Assembly: GCF_015057245.1 (NCBI RefSeq)
Contig: NZ_SVET01000001.1
Coordinates: 62,001 to 126,000, forward strand
DNA length: 64,000 nt
Source of the DNA: Pseudobutyrivibrio ruminis
GTDB taxonomy: Bacteria; Bacillota; Clostridia; Lachnospirales; Lachnospiraceae
Reading direction: 5' to 3'
Of the stretch, positions 36,465 to 45,556 are shown piece by piece. Made by a program: the position numbers and the translations under genes. The notes beneath the pieces are model-generated. The model saw only the letters and a list, made by a program, of their open reading frames with translations, searched no databases and was not told the DNA's origin. Each line of letters begins with the position of its first letter. The first letter of the stretch is position 1.

Positions 36465-37178
36465 TTATTTATTCTTGTTTATGATACGAGTTTCTACGGC
36501 ACCACTAGCGATATCGATGTAGCGTACAAAAAGTGAAACCTTGTTATCTTCATTAAGGTTCTCCCAAATAAGTGCTGTAAACTCATCGATGTTTCCCTTT
36601 ATTTCAATTGGAGTTGGCTCTCCCTCATATGAAGGAAGTGGATTGCCATCATTCATATATGTGTGAATAAATCGGCCTGAACCAGCCTTAGGATTAGAAT
36701 AATCAAAAGTATATCTGTTACATGAATCGCTATCGCTCATGTTTGATTTAAGAATTGACATTAAATAATTGAATTCACCATTTTCGATGTGAATAAGACC
36801 TGAAATACGAGGTGTGAAATTAGGGCCATCTGGCTCGAACTCACGAAGGCGAAGTGCTTGTTCAAATGTCTTGCCTTTCTTCATTTCGTCGTAAATAGTG
36901 TCTGTCTGGTCTCCGTTTGTAACAATGGTATCATTTCCAAGTACTCGAACTGGTGCATAGATAATAAGCGAAGGGTCTGTAAGCTTTGAAGGATCGAAAG
37001 CCTGTGTGCGGATGCCCTCACCGTCCTCTACGAATACTCTGTTTCTGGAATTCTCAGAACGCCCCATAATAAAATAAGCAGAGACAGCCTTGGTTCCGTC
37101 TTCTGAACGACCAATGACAATGCCTCTGCCTGGATACGTGGTTTCTGATAATTCTCTTGCTAAAGATTTTACTACCAT
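36465..37178 (-). CDS. purO: IMP cyclohydrolase, archaeal PurO-type
   Basis: This protein of about 237 residues matches the IMP_cyclohyd family first known from archaea: YPGRGIVIGRSEDGTKAVSAYFIMGRSENSRNRVF near the N terminus and a C-terminal RYIDIASGAVETRI. It closes FAICAR to IMP, the last step of purine synthesis, and has an Ntn-hydrolase-like fold unrelated to the PurH cyclohydrolase domain. The ATG at 37176-37178 behind AAGGAGG is preferred. It is adjacent to the matching formyltransferase gene, so the two steps are split between two proteins. Confidence 0.92.
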   Translation of the reverse strand: MVVKSLARELSETTYPGRGIVIGRSEDGTKAVSAYFIMGRSENSRNRVFVEDGEGIRTQAFDPSKLTDPSLIIYAPVRVLGNDTIVTNGDQTDTIYDEMKKGKTFEQALRLREFEPDGPNFTPRISGLIHIENGEFNYLMSILKSNMSDSDSCNRYTFDYSNPKAGSGRFIHTYMNDGNPLPSYEGEPTPIEIKGNIDEFTALIWENLNEDNKVSLFVRYIDIASGAVETRIINKNK

Positions 37179-37209
37179 GGGTTCCTCCTTTAATACATTT
37201 TCCGCAAAA

Positions 37210-37238
37210 ATTATAACCGAACCCAATGTTAAAGTCCA
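37210..37238 (-). promoter_or_regulatory. Candidate promoter of purO-AICARFT
   Basis: Minus-strand TGGACT (37233-37238), 17 bp, and a perfect TATAAT (37210-37215). The -35 box is weak (four of six). No purine riboswitch or PurR-like box is evident in the leader of about 25 nt. Confidence 0.45.
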
Positions 37239-37246
37239 CCATATTT

Positions 37247-38023
37247 TTAAGTTGTAGTATTGAATTTGCTAATCATATCATCTGCAGATAATGAATAATC
37301 TCCGCTATTGGTATATGACTTACGGCCAGTGATACTAGCAAGTTCATTGCCTGCATAGGAATTAGCCATTGATGACTTTGTGGCTACCTGATAAGCATAG
37401 CTACCAGTTCCATTAAACAAATCCTTTACATAAGTCATATTTGCTTTATTCTTCAGGAAATCCTCATCTACATTAAGATGATTCTTGTTATCAATGGTAA
37501 TGCCAGCCTTTCCAAGGGTCTGGGCTGTCTTAGCTGAAGTTGTAACCATCGCTGCAACCTGAGAAAGAATTCCAGTACTCTCTGACTTCTGGCCACTATC
37601 TACAAGCTCATTATAAGCATCTGCAAAGCCCTTTATAGCGCTATAAATCTTATCTTTGTCATAGTCCTTTGTAACGTTTCCTTCATCGTCAGTAGATTCG
37701 ACCTGATCCCAAATGGAATTCTTACCTTTTGCTAAAAGCTTATCTGTAGCTTTGCTCAAATCTGATGAATCATTTCTAATCTCACTCAAATTAGAGTCTG
37801 CAATCTTTGACTTTTTAGATGTATCAGACTTTAGGTTTCCATCGTTATCATACTTTGAATAATATGACTTAACCAGCTTTCCATATGAACCTGATTTAAT
37901 CTGAGATAAGCTTGTTAGAGAGCCTTCTAATCCTCCAAACATTGAATTAATGCCCGAAGAATTGTTGCCTCCAAACAATGAATATATAGAATTGTTTCCA
38001 AATGAATTAATAGTTAAAGACAT
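37247..38023 (-). CDS. FliD-like / flagellar-cap-related secreted protein (orphan)
   Basis: This protein of about 258 residues is rich in Ser, Asn and Lys. Residues about 145-165 (AIKGFADAYNELVDSGQKS) and about 190-208 (AGITIDNKNHLNVDEDFL) resemble the FliD C-terminal region, where a ...SFVDSYNDLI... helix and an ...GITIxxxGxLSVDEDKL... block occur. No signal peptide is visible, as expected for flagellar type III export. There are no other flagellar genes nearby. FliD is normally near 500 residues or more, so this is not a normal cap. Function unknown. The ATG at 38021-38023 gives the best spacing to AAGGAG. Confidence 0.6.
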   Translation of the reverse strand: MSLTINSFGNNSIYSLFGGNNSSGINSMFGGLEGSLTSLSQIKSGSYGKLVKSYYSKYDNDGNLKSDTSKKSKIADSNLSEIRNDSSDLSKATDKLLAKGKNSIWDQVESTDDEGNVTKDYDKDKIYSAIKGFADAYNELVDSGQKSESTGILSQVAAMVTTSAKTAQTLGKAGITIDNKNHLNVDEDFLKNKANMTYVKDLFNGTGSYAYQVATKSSMANSYAGNELASITGRKSYTNSGDYSLSADDMISKFNTTT

Positions 38024-38151
38024 AAACATCACTCCTTTGATAATAAAACATGAACATCCTTGTTCTACTGTTTTGTCTCTTACTTACATTTATACTTACT
38101 AACATAATAACAGGGACATGTGAAACTTTTGTTAAAACATATCCCATCTTT

Positions 38152-38910
38152 TTATAATCTTACAGAAACCCCCTGATTCCTAAGATATTTCTTTAAATCA
38201 ACGATTTCCAGTTCCTTATAATGGAACAAAGATGCCGCAAGAGCTGCGTCAGCACCACCAATTGTAAGAGCATCCTTGAAGTGTTCCATATTGCCAGCAC
38301 CACCTGATGCAATGACAGGAATATTTACAGCATCAGAAACAGCCTTAGTAAGTTCCAAATCAAATCCTGCTTTTGTACCATCACAATCCATAGAAGTAAG
38401 AAGAATCTCGCCCGCTCCAAGCTTTTCGCACTTAATAGCCCATTCTACTGCATCTATGCCGCAATCTAATCTACCGCCGTGCTTATAAATGTTAAAGCCT
38501 CCATCAGGACGCTTCTTTGCATCAATAGCAACAACGACACATTGGCTGCCAAATTTATCAGCAGCATCTGAAATAAGACGAGGATTGTCAATTGCAGCAG
38601 AATTGACAGAGATTTTGTCTGCGCCCTCACGTAAAAGAGCTTTGAAATCATCTACAGTACGAATACCACCGCCAACAGTAAAAGGAATAAATACCTGTTC
38701 TGCAACACGACGAACCATATCCACAACTGTATTTCTACCATCAGATGAAGCTGTAATATCAAGAAATACTACTTCATCCGCTCCTGCTTTATCGTAAGCT
38801 GCTGCGATTTCTACAGGATCCCCAGCATCTCTTAAATCAACGAAATTAACACCCTTAACGACTCTTCCATCTTTGACATCCAAACATGGGATAATACGCT
38901 TTGTAAACAT
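38152..38910 (-). CDS. hisF: Imidazole glycerol phosphate synthase, cyclase subunit
   Basis: This 252-residue TIM-barrel enzyme forms imidazole glycerol phosphate and AICAR from PRFAR and ammonia. It shows the catalytic Asp11 (PCLDVKDG) and the second aspartate near 130 (VVVAIDAKKR), with FTVGGGIRT and IASGGAGN phosphate loops. The ATG at 38908-38910 behind AGGAGA gives the usual family length; an in-frame start 17 codons upstream is rejected. It follows hisH by 37 bp. The AICAR by-product feeds the formyltransferase gene a few kilobases away. Confidence 0.96.
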   Translation of the reverse strand: MFTKRIIPCLDVKDGRVVKGVNFVDLRDAGDPVEIAAAYDKAGADEVVFLDITASSDGRNTVVDMVRRVAEQVFIPFTVGGGIRTVDDFKALLREGADKISVNSAAIDNPRLISDAADKFGSQCVVVAIDAKKRPDGGFNIYKHGGRLDCGIDAVEWAIKCEKLGAGEILLTSMDCDGTKAGFDLELTKAVSDAVNIPVIASGGAGNMEHFKDALTIGGADAALAASLFHYKELEIVDLKKYLRNQGVSVRL

Positions 38911-38947
38911 AACAATTCTCCTATATAACAAACAACTAGCAACAGAA

Positions 38948-39553
38948 TTAAATCTCTGCAAAGTTCTTCAAAATCTGAAGTCCTACAGATGATGACTTTT
39001 CTGGATGGAACTGACAAGCAAATATATTGTCTTTCTCAACAGAAGCATGAATATGACAACCATATTCAGTTGTAGCTGTAACAATAGAGTCATCCTTTGC
39101 TTTCAAATAATACGAATGAACAAAGTATACAAATGAACCCTCATCTATACCATTAAACAAACGTCCCTGATTTGGATAATCCAAAGAATTCCAGCCAATG
39201 TGTGGAACCTTTAAGCCTGGTCCATCAGGAATTCGCACAACCTCACCATTAAGTAAATGAAGTCCCTCAACCCCTGGAGATTCTTCGCTTGAATCAAATA
39301 AAAGCTGTAGGCCCAGGCAAATACCAAGAAATGGCTTGCCGCTGGCAACATATTCTTTTATAGCTTTATCAAGTTCGTATTTTTTAAGATGGTTCATAGC
39401 ATCAGCAAAAGAGCCGACCCCCGGTAACACCACATGGTCGGCTTTTTTAATTACACTAAAATCCCTGGTAAGGACAGTTTCCTTACCAAGGATTTTAAAT
39501 GCTTTTTCTACACTTTTAATATTTCCTGCATCGTAATCTAGTATTGCAATCAT
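38948..39553 (-). CDS. hisH: Imidazole glycerol phosphate synthase, glutaminase subunit
   Basis: This 201-residue class I glutamine amidotransferase has the catalytic cysteine in GKPFLGICLGLQLLF (near residue 79), and the His-Glu pair in CQFHPEKSS. It supplies ammonia to HisF. Only hisH and hisF are here; the rest of the histidine pathway is elsewhere. Its start overlaps the end of the upstream acidic membrane protein gene by 4 bp, an odd partner that may only reflect tight packing. Confidence 0.96.
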   Translation of the reverse strand: MIAILDYDAGNIKSVEKAFKILGKETVLTRDFSVIKKADHVVLPGVGSFADAMNHLKKYELDKAIKEYVASGKPFLGICLGLQLLFDSSEESPGVEGLHLLNGEVVRIPDGPGLKVPHIGWNSLDYPNQGRLFNGIDEGSFVYFVHSYYLKAKDDSIVTATTEYGCHIHASVEKDNIFACQFHPEKSSSVGLQILKNFAEI

Positions 39554-41472
39554 AAATCTGGTAAACCTAAGCCTCTCAGCACCTTTCTAAGTTCTATTGT
39601 ATAGTAATGACGGTTTGGCTGATTATATATAGCTAAGGCTTCCTCCTCTGATAATCCAAAAGTCTCAGAGAGTTCAGCAATCATCGTGGTGCCATATGCA
39701 TCATATTGATCTGCTATACCATATTCTGCAGCATCATCCTTATATTTTTCGTATCTTCCAACACCAATGATTAAAGAATCCAATGCATAATTGTACTGCT
39801 CATACTGAATGAATGCTTCGTATTGCTGCTGACAAAGCTGCAAATCAGCAAGAGTTCTTGCTTGATTTCTGAGTAAGGCAACATCCTCATCAGATAAATC
39901 AAAACCATTAAGCTTTTCATATGCTGCTATATAATCGCCCGCTTCGAACAATTCATTAGCCTGTGCCATATGACGCTTAAGACCTGTAAAGGTCATCCCA
40001 ACCATTACTACACCAATTATTGATATAGATAATACCAAAAATGTGGCAATAATGGAAATAGGAATTTTAGGAGAATTATCAGGTTCCTTTGGTTTCTTTT
40101 CTTTTTTAGGCTTTGGTTCCTTCGGTTTCTTCTCCTTAGCCTTTTCTTTCTTGGCAGCTTCCTTCTCTTTTTTTGCCGCTTCTTTTGCAGCTTTCTTTTC
40201 TTCTTTAAGTCGTTTTTTCTTTTCCTTTGGATCTTCCTCAGGCTCAGGAACTATTGGATTTCCATCTTCATCATAGGTAATCTCAACTGTGGTATTCTTT
40301 GCTGCTTCCTCTGCAAGCTCATCCTCATCAGGAGGTCCAAAAAGTATAAGTAAAAGCTTCTGGATAATAGGGTTAGGTTCTTTCTCACCCTTTTCACCTT
40401 TTTCTTTTTTATCTTTTTTCTTCTTCTTTTTCTTTTTACCTTTGCCTTTGCCTTCTTCTTCCTCTTCTTCCGGCTCAGATTCCTCGGCAGATTCATCGAT
40501 GTCTGCAGCTTCTCCAGCACCTTCTTCATCACCACTTAAAAGTGATTGAATATCAAGAAGGTCCTCATCATCACCTTCAAGAAGGTTTTCGAGATCCAAA
40601 TCGCCATCTCCCGATAAATCAGGCTCGTCTCCATCACCGTACTGAGCCTCATCCAAAGCATCCATCTCATCCGGAAGGAATTCTTTAAGGGAATCATCGA
40701 GAGGTTCTTCCTCTCCAGAATCCTCGATAATATCATCTAATGACAAGCCAAAATCATCTGAATCATCTGAATCAGCAGGACTTTCCTCATCTAAAGGAGC
40801 ATCCTCGGGCTCTTCAATAAAGTTGGATAAATCTATTTCTCCATCATCTGGTATCTCTATAGGTGAATCATCTGCAGCTAAATCAATCTGAGGTTCATCA
40901 TCTTCAAGAATGTCCTTTAAGCTAAGCTCATCAGAATCATCCTCAGCTTCTTCTGTATCAGGCTCTAACGACTCAAACCCATCTGAAGCCATTTCTTCCT
41001 GAGAATCCATTTCAGATTCGCCTTCGTCTTGGGCAACTAGTTCTGGTTCATCCAGTTCATCCTGTGCCTTATTGACAACACTTTTAATATTATTAAGAAG
41101 AGAATTTACAACACCTTCAGAATCAGGCAATTCACCTGTTTCCTGGAAAATGCGCTCTTCCTCGTCGATTTCCTGTTCAAAATTACTAATAAATAAATCT
41201 ACATCATCAGTATCCAATTCTTCTTCAAATTGGCGCAAAAAATCCTCCTCGGAAAGAACCTTTCTGAGGTATGGATGGGAAGTCTTAGTCTGTGCCTGAG
41301 AAGAATCAATTCCTGTTGCAGTAAGAAAATCCTCATCAGGAGCAACAGCCTTGCGGCTCTCAACAACCTGCTGTTGCTTCTTCATAGCATTCTCCTGGAC
41401 CTGCATAGCATCAGTCTTAGCCTTATTTATTGAATTCAGTAGTCCATCTAAGTAGTCCTCTGACTGAGACAT
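39550..41472 (-). CDS. Acidic/basic low-complexity single-pass membrane protein
   Basis: This 640-residue protein is one of the least explained here. Residues 1-95 are mixed, and about 95-330 are extremely rich in Asp, Glu and Ser. A Lys-rich block (GKGKGKKKKKKKKDKK) follows, then a second Lys/Glu/Pro-rich stretch (about 395-465) leads to one transmembrane helix near 470-494. A C-terminal domain of about 145 residues has helices like TPR units (ELFEAGDYIAAYEKLNGF). The N-terminal 465 residues would be cytoplasmic and strongly charged in blocks. GGAGG precedes the ATG. I do not recognise a family; it lies between CheV and HisH. Confidence 0.8.
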   Translation of the reverse strand: MSQSEDYLDGLLNSINKAKTDAMQVQENAMKKQQQVVESRKAVAPDEDFLTATGIDSSQAQTKTSHPYLRKVLSEEDFLRQFEEELDTDDVDLFISNFEQEIDEEERIFQETGELPDSEGVVNSLLNNIKSVVNKAQDELDEPELVAQDEGESEMDSQEEMASDGFESLEPDTEEAEDDSDELSLKDILEDDEPQIDLAADDSPIEIPDDGEIDLSNFIEEPEDAPLDEESPADSDDSDDFGLSLDDIIEDSGEEEPLDDSLKEFLPDEMDALDEAQYGDGDEPDLSGDGDLDLENLLEGDDEDLLDIQSLLSGDEEGAGEAADIDESAEESEPEEEEEEGKGKGKKKKKKKKDKKEKGEKGEKEPNPIIQKLLLILFGPPDEDELAEEAAKNTTVEITYDEDGNPIVPEPEEDPKEKKKRLKEEKKAAKEAAKKEKEAAKKEKAKEKKPKEPKPKKEKKPKEPDNSPKIPISIIATFLVLSISIIGVVMVGMTFTGLKRHMAQANELFEAGDYIAAYEKLNGFDLSDEDVALLRNQARTLADLQLCQQQYEAFIQYEQYNYALDSLIIGVGRYEKYKDDAAEYGIADQYDAYGTTMIAELSETFGLSEEEALAIYNQPNRHYYTIELRKVLRGLGLPDL

Positions 41473-41493
41473 CTACATGTCCTCCCTTAAATT

Positions 41494-41521
41494 TAATTAA
41501 GGGGTATGCAAAGCACACCCC
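41494..41521 (-). terminator. Candidate terminator after cheV
   Basis: A 9-bp stem with one wobble (41501-41509 with 41513-41521) and a 3-base loop is followed by TTAATTAAATTT on the minus strand, between cheV and the acidic protein gene. The tract is not a pure T run. Confidence 0.55.
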
Positions 41522-41536
41522 TCAGTTTTAAAAATA

Positions 41537-42460
41537 TTAATTGCCTTTACGAGCGACTTCGTATTTAGCAACAAGCTCATCAACAACTGAAATAAGCTTA
41601 CCAATTTCAGGCTTTGTAAGCTGAGCATCGGCACCAAGGCTTTCGCCTTTACGTCTAATCTCGTCGTTAATAAGTGATGAGAAAATAATAAGTGGAATGT
41701 TCTTCATGGTGTCATTTTCTTTAACGAGCTTGCAAAGTCTGTGACCATCCATAAGAGGCATCTCGATATCAGTGATAATAAGATGTACGTCGTTAAGAAC
41801 TGTACCTCTCTTGTGGAACTCAACAAGCTTGTCCCAACCTTCCTGACCGTTCATATTAACGATAAGGTTAGTGTAACCAGCCTTCTTCAAGCACTCAACA
41901 ATAAGCTTTGAAAGAAGAGGTGAATCCTCACAAAGTAAAATAGGTGATTTACTACGATCTTTTGTCTCGTAATCATCCATTTCTGAAACCTTAAGACCAG
42001 TCTCAGGATTGATATCTGTAACAATCTTCTCGAAGTCAAGAATAACTACGAGTCTGTCTTCTAACTTAATAACACCTGTTGAAACTCCAGATTCATCAGA
42101 ACTGATAGTTGCATCAGGCTTGATGATGTCTTCCCAAGAAACACGATGGATTCCAAGAACCTCATCAACGTGGAAAGCTGTATTCAAACTGTTGAAGTTT
42201 GTAATGATGAATAAGCCGTCTGTATCAGCTTCATCTGTAATATTTAAGCACTTGCGAAGAGAAATGACAGAAATCATAATATCTCTTGGCATGAAGATAC
42301 CTTCTATAGAAGGATGCGCGTTAGGTAGAGGTGTTACTGGTTGATATAACAAAATCTCCCTAATCTTGGCAACGTTAATTCCATAGAAATTCTTGCCAAC
42401 CTTAAATTCAAGTACTTCGAGCTCGTTAGTGCCCGACTCTAATAAAATATTAGTATCCAT
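41537..42460 (-). CDS. cheV: CheV-type chemotaxis coupling protein (CheW-receiver)
   Basis: This 307-residue protein joins a CheW-like domain (about residues 13-150; NFYGINVAKIREIL) to a response-regulator receiver (about 172-300). The receiver has the acidic pocket LLCEDSP, phospho-acceptor Asp in IITDIEMPLMDG, the switch Ser in IIFSS, and Lys in TKPE. CheV couples receptors to CheA and takes part in adaptation. With the MCP gene at 23-25 kb it points to a motile, chemotactic cell. Confidence 0.93.
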   Translation of the reverse strand: MDTNILLESGTNELEVLEFKVGKNFYGINVAKIREILLYQPVTPLPNAHPSIEGIFMPRDIMISVISLRKCLNITDEADTDGLFIITNFNSLNTAFHVDEVLGIHRVSWEDIIKPDATISSDESGVSTGVIKLEDRLVVILDFEKIVTDINPETGLKVSEMDDYETKDRSKSPILLCEDSPLLSKLIVECLKKAGYTNLIVNMNGQEGWDKLVEFHKRGTVLNDVHLIITDIEMPLMDGHRLCKLVKENDTMKNIPLIIFSSLINDEIRRKGESLGADAQLTKPEIGKLISVVDELVAKYEVARKGN

Positions 42461-42494
42461 GCAAATCTCCTCTCATTTAAATCAATTATATGAT

Positions 42495-43253
42495 TTATAT
42501 GGTTGTCCCTCTTGTTGTGCCATCACTTGTAATGAATAATTCAAGTGAGGATATATTTTCTACTGACGAATCGCTGAATAGAAAGACCAAAATAAATGAT
42601 TTTGATTCTCCAGCTGCCAGTATGCCATCATAGTTAGCTAAATCATTTGACAATGGTGTGTACTGGGTACTTGCTTTTGCTCCACCATTCAATGATAAAT
42701 TGTATGTTCTTCCTGTATAATTTGAAAAATTAACAGATGAATCTGATGTATTTTTCGCTTCAATAGAAAGTACTACGTATTTTTTGCCAGAAACCTGTTG
42801 TAGAACAAAATTGTTTGTTTTGTAATCGGAAGTCACATCAAACTCAGAGCAAGTAAATTCTACACCTGGTATCTCAATTGCATCAGTCATAGAATATCCT
42901 GCATCTTCAGAACCTTCTTCGGTAGTGCCTTCTTCAGTCTCATCTGTAACTATAGGTTCACCAGTTTCTGGATCATATTCGACTTCTGTATTTTCCTCGT
43001 CAATTACCTCTTCTGTTTCCTCTGAATCAGCTTCATCAGGCTCATATTCATCATCCAACTCACCAGCTTTTACGCGGGCATTGGCAATTCCTGTTGTCTG
43101 ATTTTTATTGAATTTTGAAACAGTTTTTGAGGCATAAGCTGTGATTACCGCCTCTTCTTCCTCTGTCATAGTGTACAAAGGTTCACCACAAGCGGTGAAA
43201 AGTAGAGAAAAACACATAACCGAAATCAAAAGGAAAAATCTTTTAATTTTCAT
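42495..43253 (-). CDS. Lipoprotein with acidic linker and DUF4352-like domain
   Basis: This 252-residue protein has a signal peptide with lipobox LFTAC (Cys22), a short helical segment, an acidic linker (about residues 65-125), and a C-terminal beta-sandwich. The sandwich contains KKYVVLSIEAKNTSDSSVNF and LAAGESKSFILVFLFSDSS, matching the DUF4352/telokin-like pattern of exposed lipoproteins. It is anchored to the outer face of the membrane. Function unknown. It lies 35 bp upstream of cheV and is transcribed in the same direction. Confidence 0.8.
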   Translation of the reverse strand: MKIKRFFLLISVMCFSLLFTACGEPLYTMTEEEEAVITAYASKTVSKFNKNQTTGIANARVKAGELDDEYEPDEADSEETEEVIDEENTEVEYDPETGEPIVTDETEEGTTEEGSEDAGYSMTDAIEIPGVEFTCSEFDVTSDYKTNNFVLQQVSGKKYVVLSIEAKNTSDSSVNFSNYTGRTYNLSLNGGAKASTQYTPLSNDLANYDGILAAGESKSFILVFLFSDSSVENISSLELFITSDGTTRGTTI

Positions 43254-43321
43254 GCTATCTCCTAGAAGAATAAACTAATCATTAATGGTATGTTAGCATT
43301 AATATGTGTATTGTTCAACAC

Positions 43322-43358
43322 AAAAAATCAGAAAATTCTATGAATTTTGTTTGATTTT
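43322..43358 (-). terminator. Candidate terminator overlapping the end of the histidine kinase gene
   Basis: Two stacked stems (43324-43330 with 43352-43358; 43332-43338 with 43342-43348) with a small internal loop run into six T on the minus strand. The kinase stop codon lies in the hairpin. Confidence 0.5.
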
Positions 43359-44849
43359 TGTGTCTTTTGTCAAAGTTAACTCAAACCAAAATTCAACTCC
43401 ATTTGGCAAGTTTTCAACACCAAATTTTTCATGCATCAAATCCATTGTAGCTTTAACAACTGACAAGCCGATACCACTGCCGCCATATTCACGGCTTCTA
43501 GCCTTATCAGCTTTGTAAAACTTCTCCCAAATGTGCTTGATGTCCTTCTTGGCAATGTTATTTCCGGAATTGAATACACTGATTCGAACTTTGCCTTTTT
43601 TAACAAAATCATATCTTACATTAATGATGTTTTCATTTAATACATAGTGAATTGCGTTACTAATAAAGTTAGTAATAACCTGCTCCACTAAGAATTCGTC
43701 TGCATGAACCACACAAGGTTCTTTGTTGATAAATGAATAGGTAATATTCTGTGCTTCGAAATTGATTTTATTGCTATCAACAACACTATCAATCATTTCT
43801 GTCACATCAAAATCAACCATATCCATATTCATCTGACCAGCTTCAAGCTGATTAAGAATGAGCATTTCTCTAACCAAACGGTTCATCTTGTTTGCTTCAT
43901 CAATGATGATATCAAGATAAATCTGACGGCTGTTCTCATCCTCCATAATGCCCTCCTGCAGCCCCTCGGCATAGCCTTGGATAAGGGCAATTGGTGTTTT
44001 AAGCTCGTGCGAAACATTTGATACGAATTCCTTTCGCATATTTTCATTTTCTTCACGAACTTCAAGATCGTGTTTCAGGCTTTCATTAGCAGTACGAAGC
44101 TGGCTAATTGCACGTTTTAATGTAGTAGACATTTCATTAACATGCTCACCCAAATCATCCATCTCATTATATATAACCTGAGGCGTGTACTTTGCTTCGA
44201 AATCGAAGTTTGAAATACGCTTCGTTATATCAATTATGTTAAATAATGGCTGAGTAAACTTTGCAATCGCAAAATGACTAAATATTGCAGTCATAAGAAT
44301 CGCAATCAGAACCATATATAGGAAAAACTTGTTTGTGATTGAACTGGTATGCTCCATTGCAGATAAAGTAGCTCTAATAAAAACGATACTACCATCAGGG
44401 AGCAGTCCTAATAGAACAAGATAATCATCCTCTGAACCTGGAAAAGCCTGCTTAAAAATCTCGTAATTATCATTCTTGTTAATGACATCTACAGATTCAT
44501 CGTTTGAAAACATTGAATAATTGAGTTGATTCAATAAAATCTCAGAATTAGTATTAGACGAAATTAAAGGCTCTCCGCTAGCGCCTGTAACAACGCAATT
44601 TACAGAAAACCTATCAAATAAGGCTGCTATTTCTGCTTCATAATCTTGTCCGTATAAAACACCCTCATTGCACTTATTAGACATGATATCGTAAAGCTGT
44701 ACCATATCATGTCTCTTTGTTAAAAGATAATAATCGCCTAAAAAGCAGGATGATAGAATACTAACAATAACAAGTGAACCAAGTATGATTGTAACTATCA
44801 ATCCTACAATTTGGCGATTAATTTTATTAGACCTTTGCGTCGACTTCAA
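43338..44849 (-). CDS. Sensor histidine kinase
   Basis: This 503-residue kinase has two transmembrane segments (about 17-37 and 168-190) around an extracellular sensor domain, then HAMP and a HisKA domain with the phospho-acceptor in FVSNVSHELKTPIALIQGYAEGL. The HATPase domain has the N-box (NFISNAIHY), a variant G1 box (NSGNNIAKKDI), and the G2 box YGGSGIGLSVVK. Its start overlaps the response-regulator gene by 23 bp, so the pair is coupled. The signal is unknown; the layout resembles kinases that monitor the wall or antimicrobials. Confidence 0.93.
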   Translation of the reverse strand: MKSTQRSNKINRQIVGLIVTIILGSLVIVSILSSCFLGDYYLLTKRHDMVQLYDIMSNKCNEGVLYGQDYEAEIAALFDRFSVNCVVTGASGEPLISSNTNSEILLNQLNYSMFSNDESVDVINKNDNYEIFKQAFPGSEDDYLVLLGLLPDGSIVFIRATLSAMEHTSSITNKFFLYMVLIAILMTAIFSHFAIAKFTQPLFNIIDITKRISNFDFEAKYTPQVIYNEMDDLGEHVNEMSTTLKRAISQLRTANESLKHDLEVREENENMRKEFVSNVSHELKTPIALIQGYAEGLQEGIMEDENSRQIYLDIIIDEANKMNRLVREMLILNQLEAGQMNMDMVDFDVTEMIDSVVDSNKINFEAQNITYSFINKEPCVVHADEFLVEQVITNFISNAIHYVLNENIINVRYDFVKKGKVRISVFNSGNNIAKKDIKHIWEKFYKADKARSREYGGSGIGLSVVKATMDLMHEKFGVENLPNGVEFWFELTLTKDTKIKQNS

Positions 44850-45516
44850 ATTTATACCCCATGCCCCAAATAGTCTTGATGTAGTTTCCCTTATCGTCTA
44901 ACTTACTACGAAGCTTTTTAACGTGAGTATCGATTGTTCTAGCATCTCCAAAGTAATCATAGTCCCAAACATGATTGAGAATCTTTTCTCTTGAAAGAGC
45001 AATTCCTTCATTATTGATGAAGTAATAAAGCAACTCGAATTCCTTAACAGAAAGCTCTACAGGAGTACCATCGTTAGTTGCTACATGTGCATCAACATCC
45101 AGCTGAATGCCACCAGCTTCAACGACCTTCTTGCCGATTGAATCATCTGTGCTTCTTCTAAGAACTGCATTAACTCTGGCCATAAGAATCTTTGGAGAAA
45201 ATGGCTTGTTAATGTACTCATCAGCACCAAGCTCAAAACCATTAAGAACATCATTTTCCTCGCCCTTAGCTGTAAGCATAAGAACAGGTATAGAAGAAGT
45301 CTCTCTGATTTCTTTCAAAACGGCAAACCCATCAACCTTTGGCATCATAACATCCAAAATGATAAGTGATATCTCGCTGTCCATATAGAACATGTCGAGA
45401 GCCTGTTCCCCATTTTCGGCCTCTATGACCTCGTAATCCTCTCTTACCAAATAATCCTTGATAAGTTTTCTCATTCGGCTTTCATCATCAGCCACAAGAA
45501 TTTTGTTTTTAGACAT
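44827..45516 (-). CDS. OmpR-family response regulator
   Basis: This 229-residue protein has a receiver domain (ADDESRMRKLI acidic pair, phospho-acceptor Asp in IILDVMMP, Lys in NKPFSPK) and a winged-helix DNA-binding domain (SVKEFELLYYFINNEG, then DARTIDTHVKKLRSKL and TIWGMGYKFE). It is the cognate partner of the overlapping histidine kinase. OmpR-type regulators bind direct repeats with one-turn spacing. No target is identifiable, but see the repeat upstream of the MCP gene. Confidence 0.95.
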   Translation of the reverse strand: MSKNKILVADDESRMRKLIKDYLVREDYEVIEAENGEQALDMFYMDSEISLIILDVMMPKVDGFAVLKEIRETSSIPVLMLTAKGEENDVLNGFELGADEYINKPFSPKILMARVNAVLRRSTDDSIGKKVVEAGGIQLDVDAHVATNDGTPVELSVKEFELLYYFINNEGIALSREKILNHVWDYDYFGDARTIDTHVKKLRSKLDDKGNYIKTIWGMGYKFEVDAKV

Positions 45517-45556
45517 AACACCAACCCCAATCCTTGAAATAATATTATTGTTGTTC

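Noticed and set aside
37179..37246. Purine riboswitch before purO
   Set aside because: The gap is 68 bp, too short for an aptamer plus expression platform, and no purine-aptamer core was seen.
40043..40549. Plus-strand open frames opposite the acidic membrane protein
   Set aside because: They are shadows of Lys/Glu codon runs on the sense strand (Phe/Ser-rich products) and have no independent signals.
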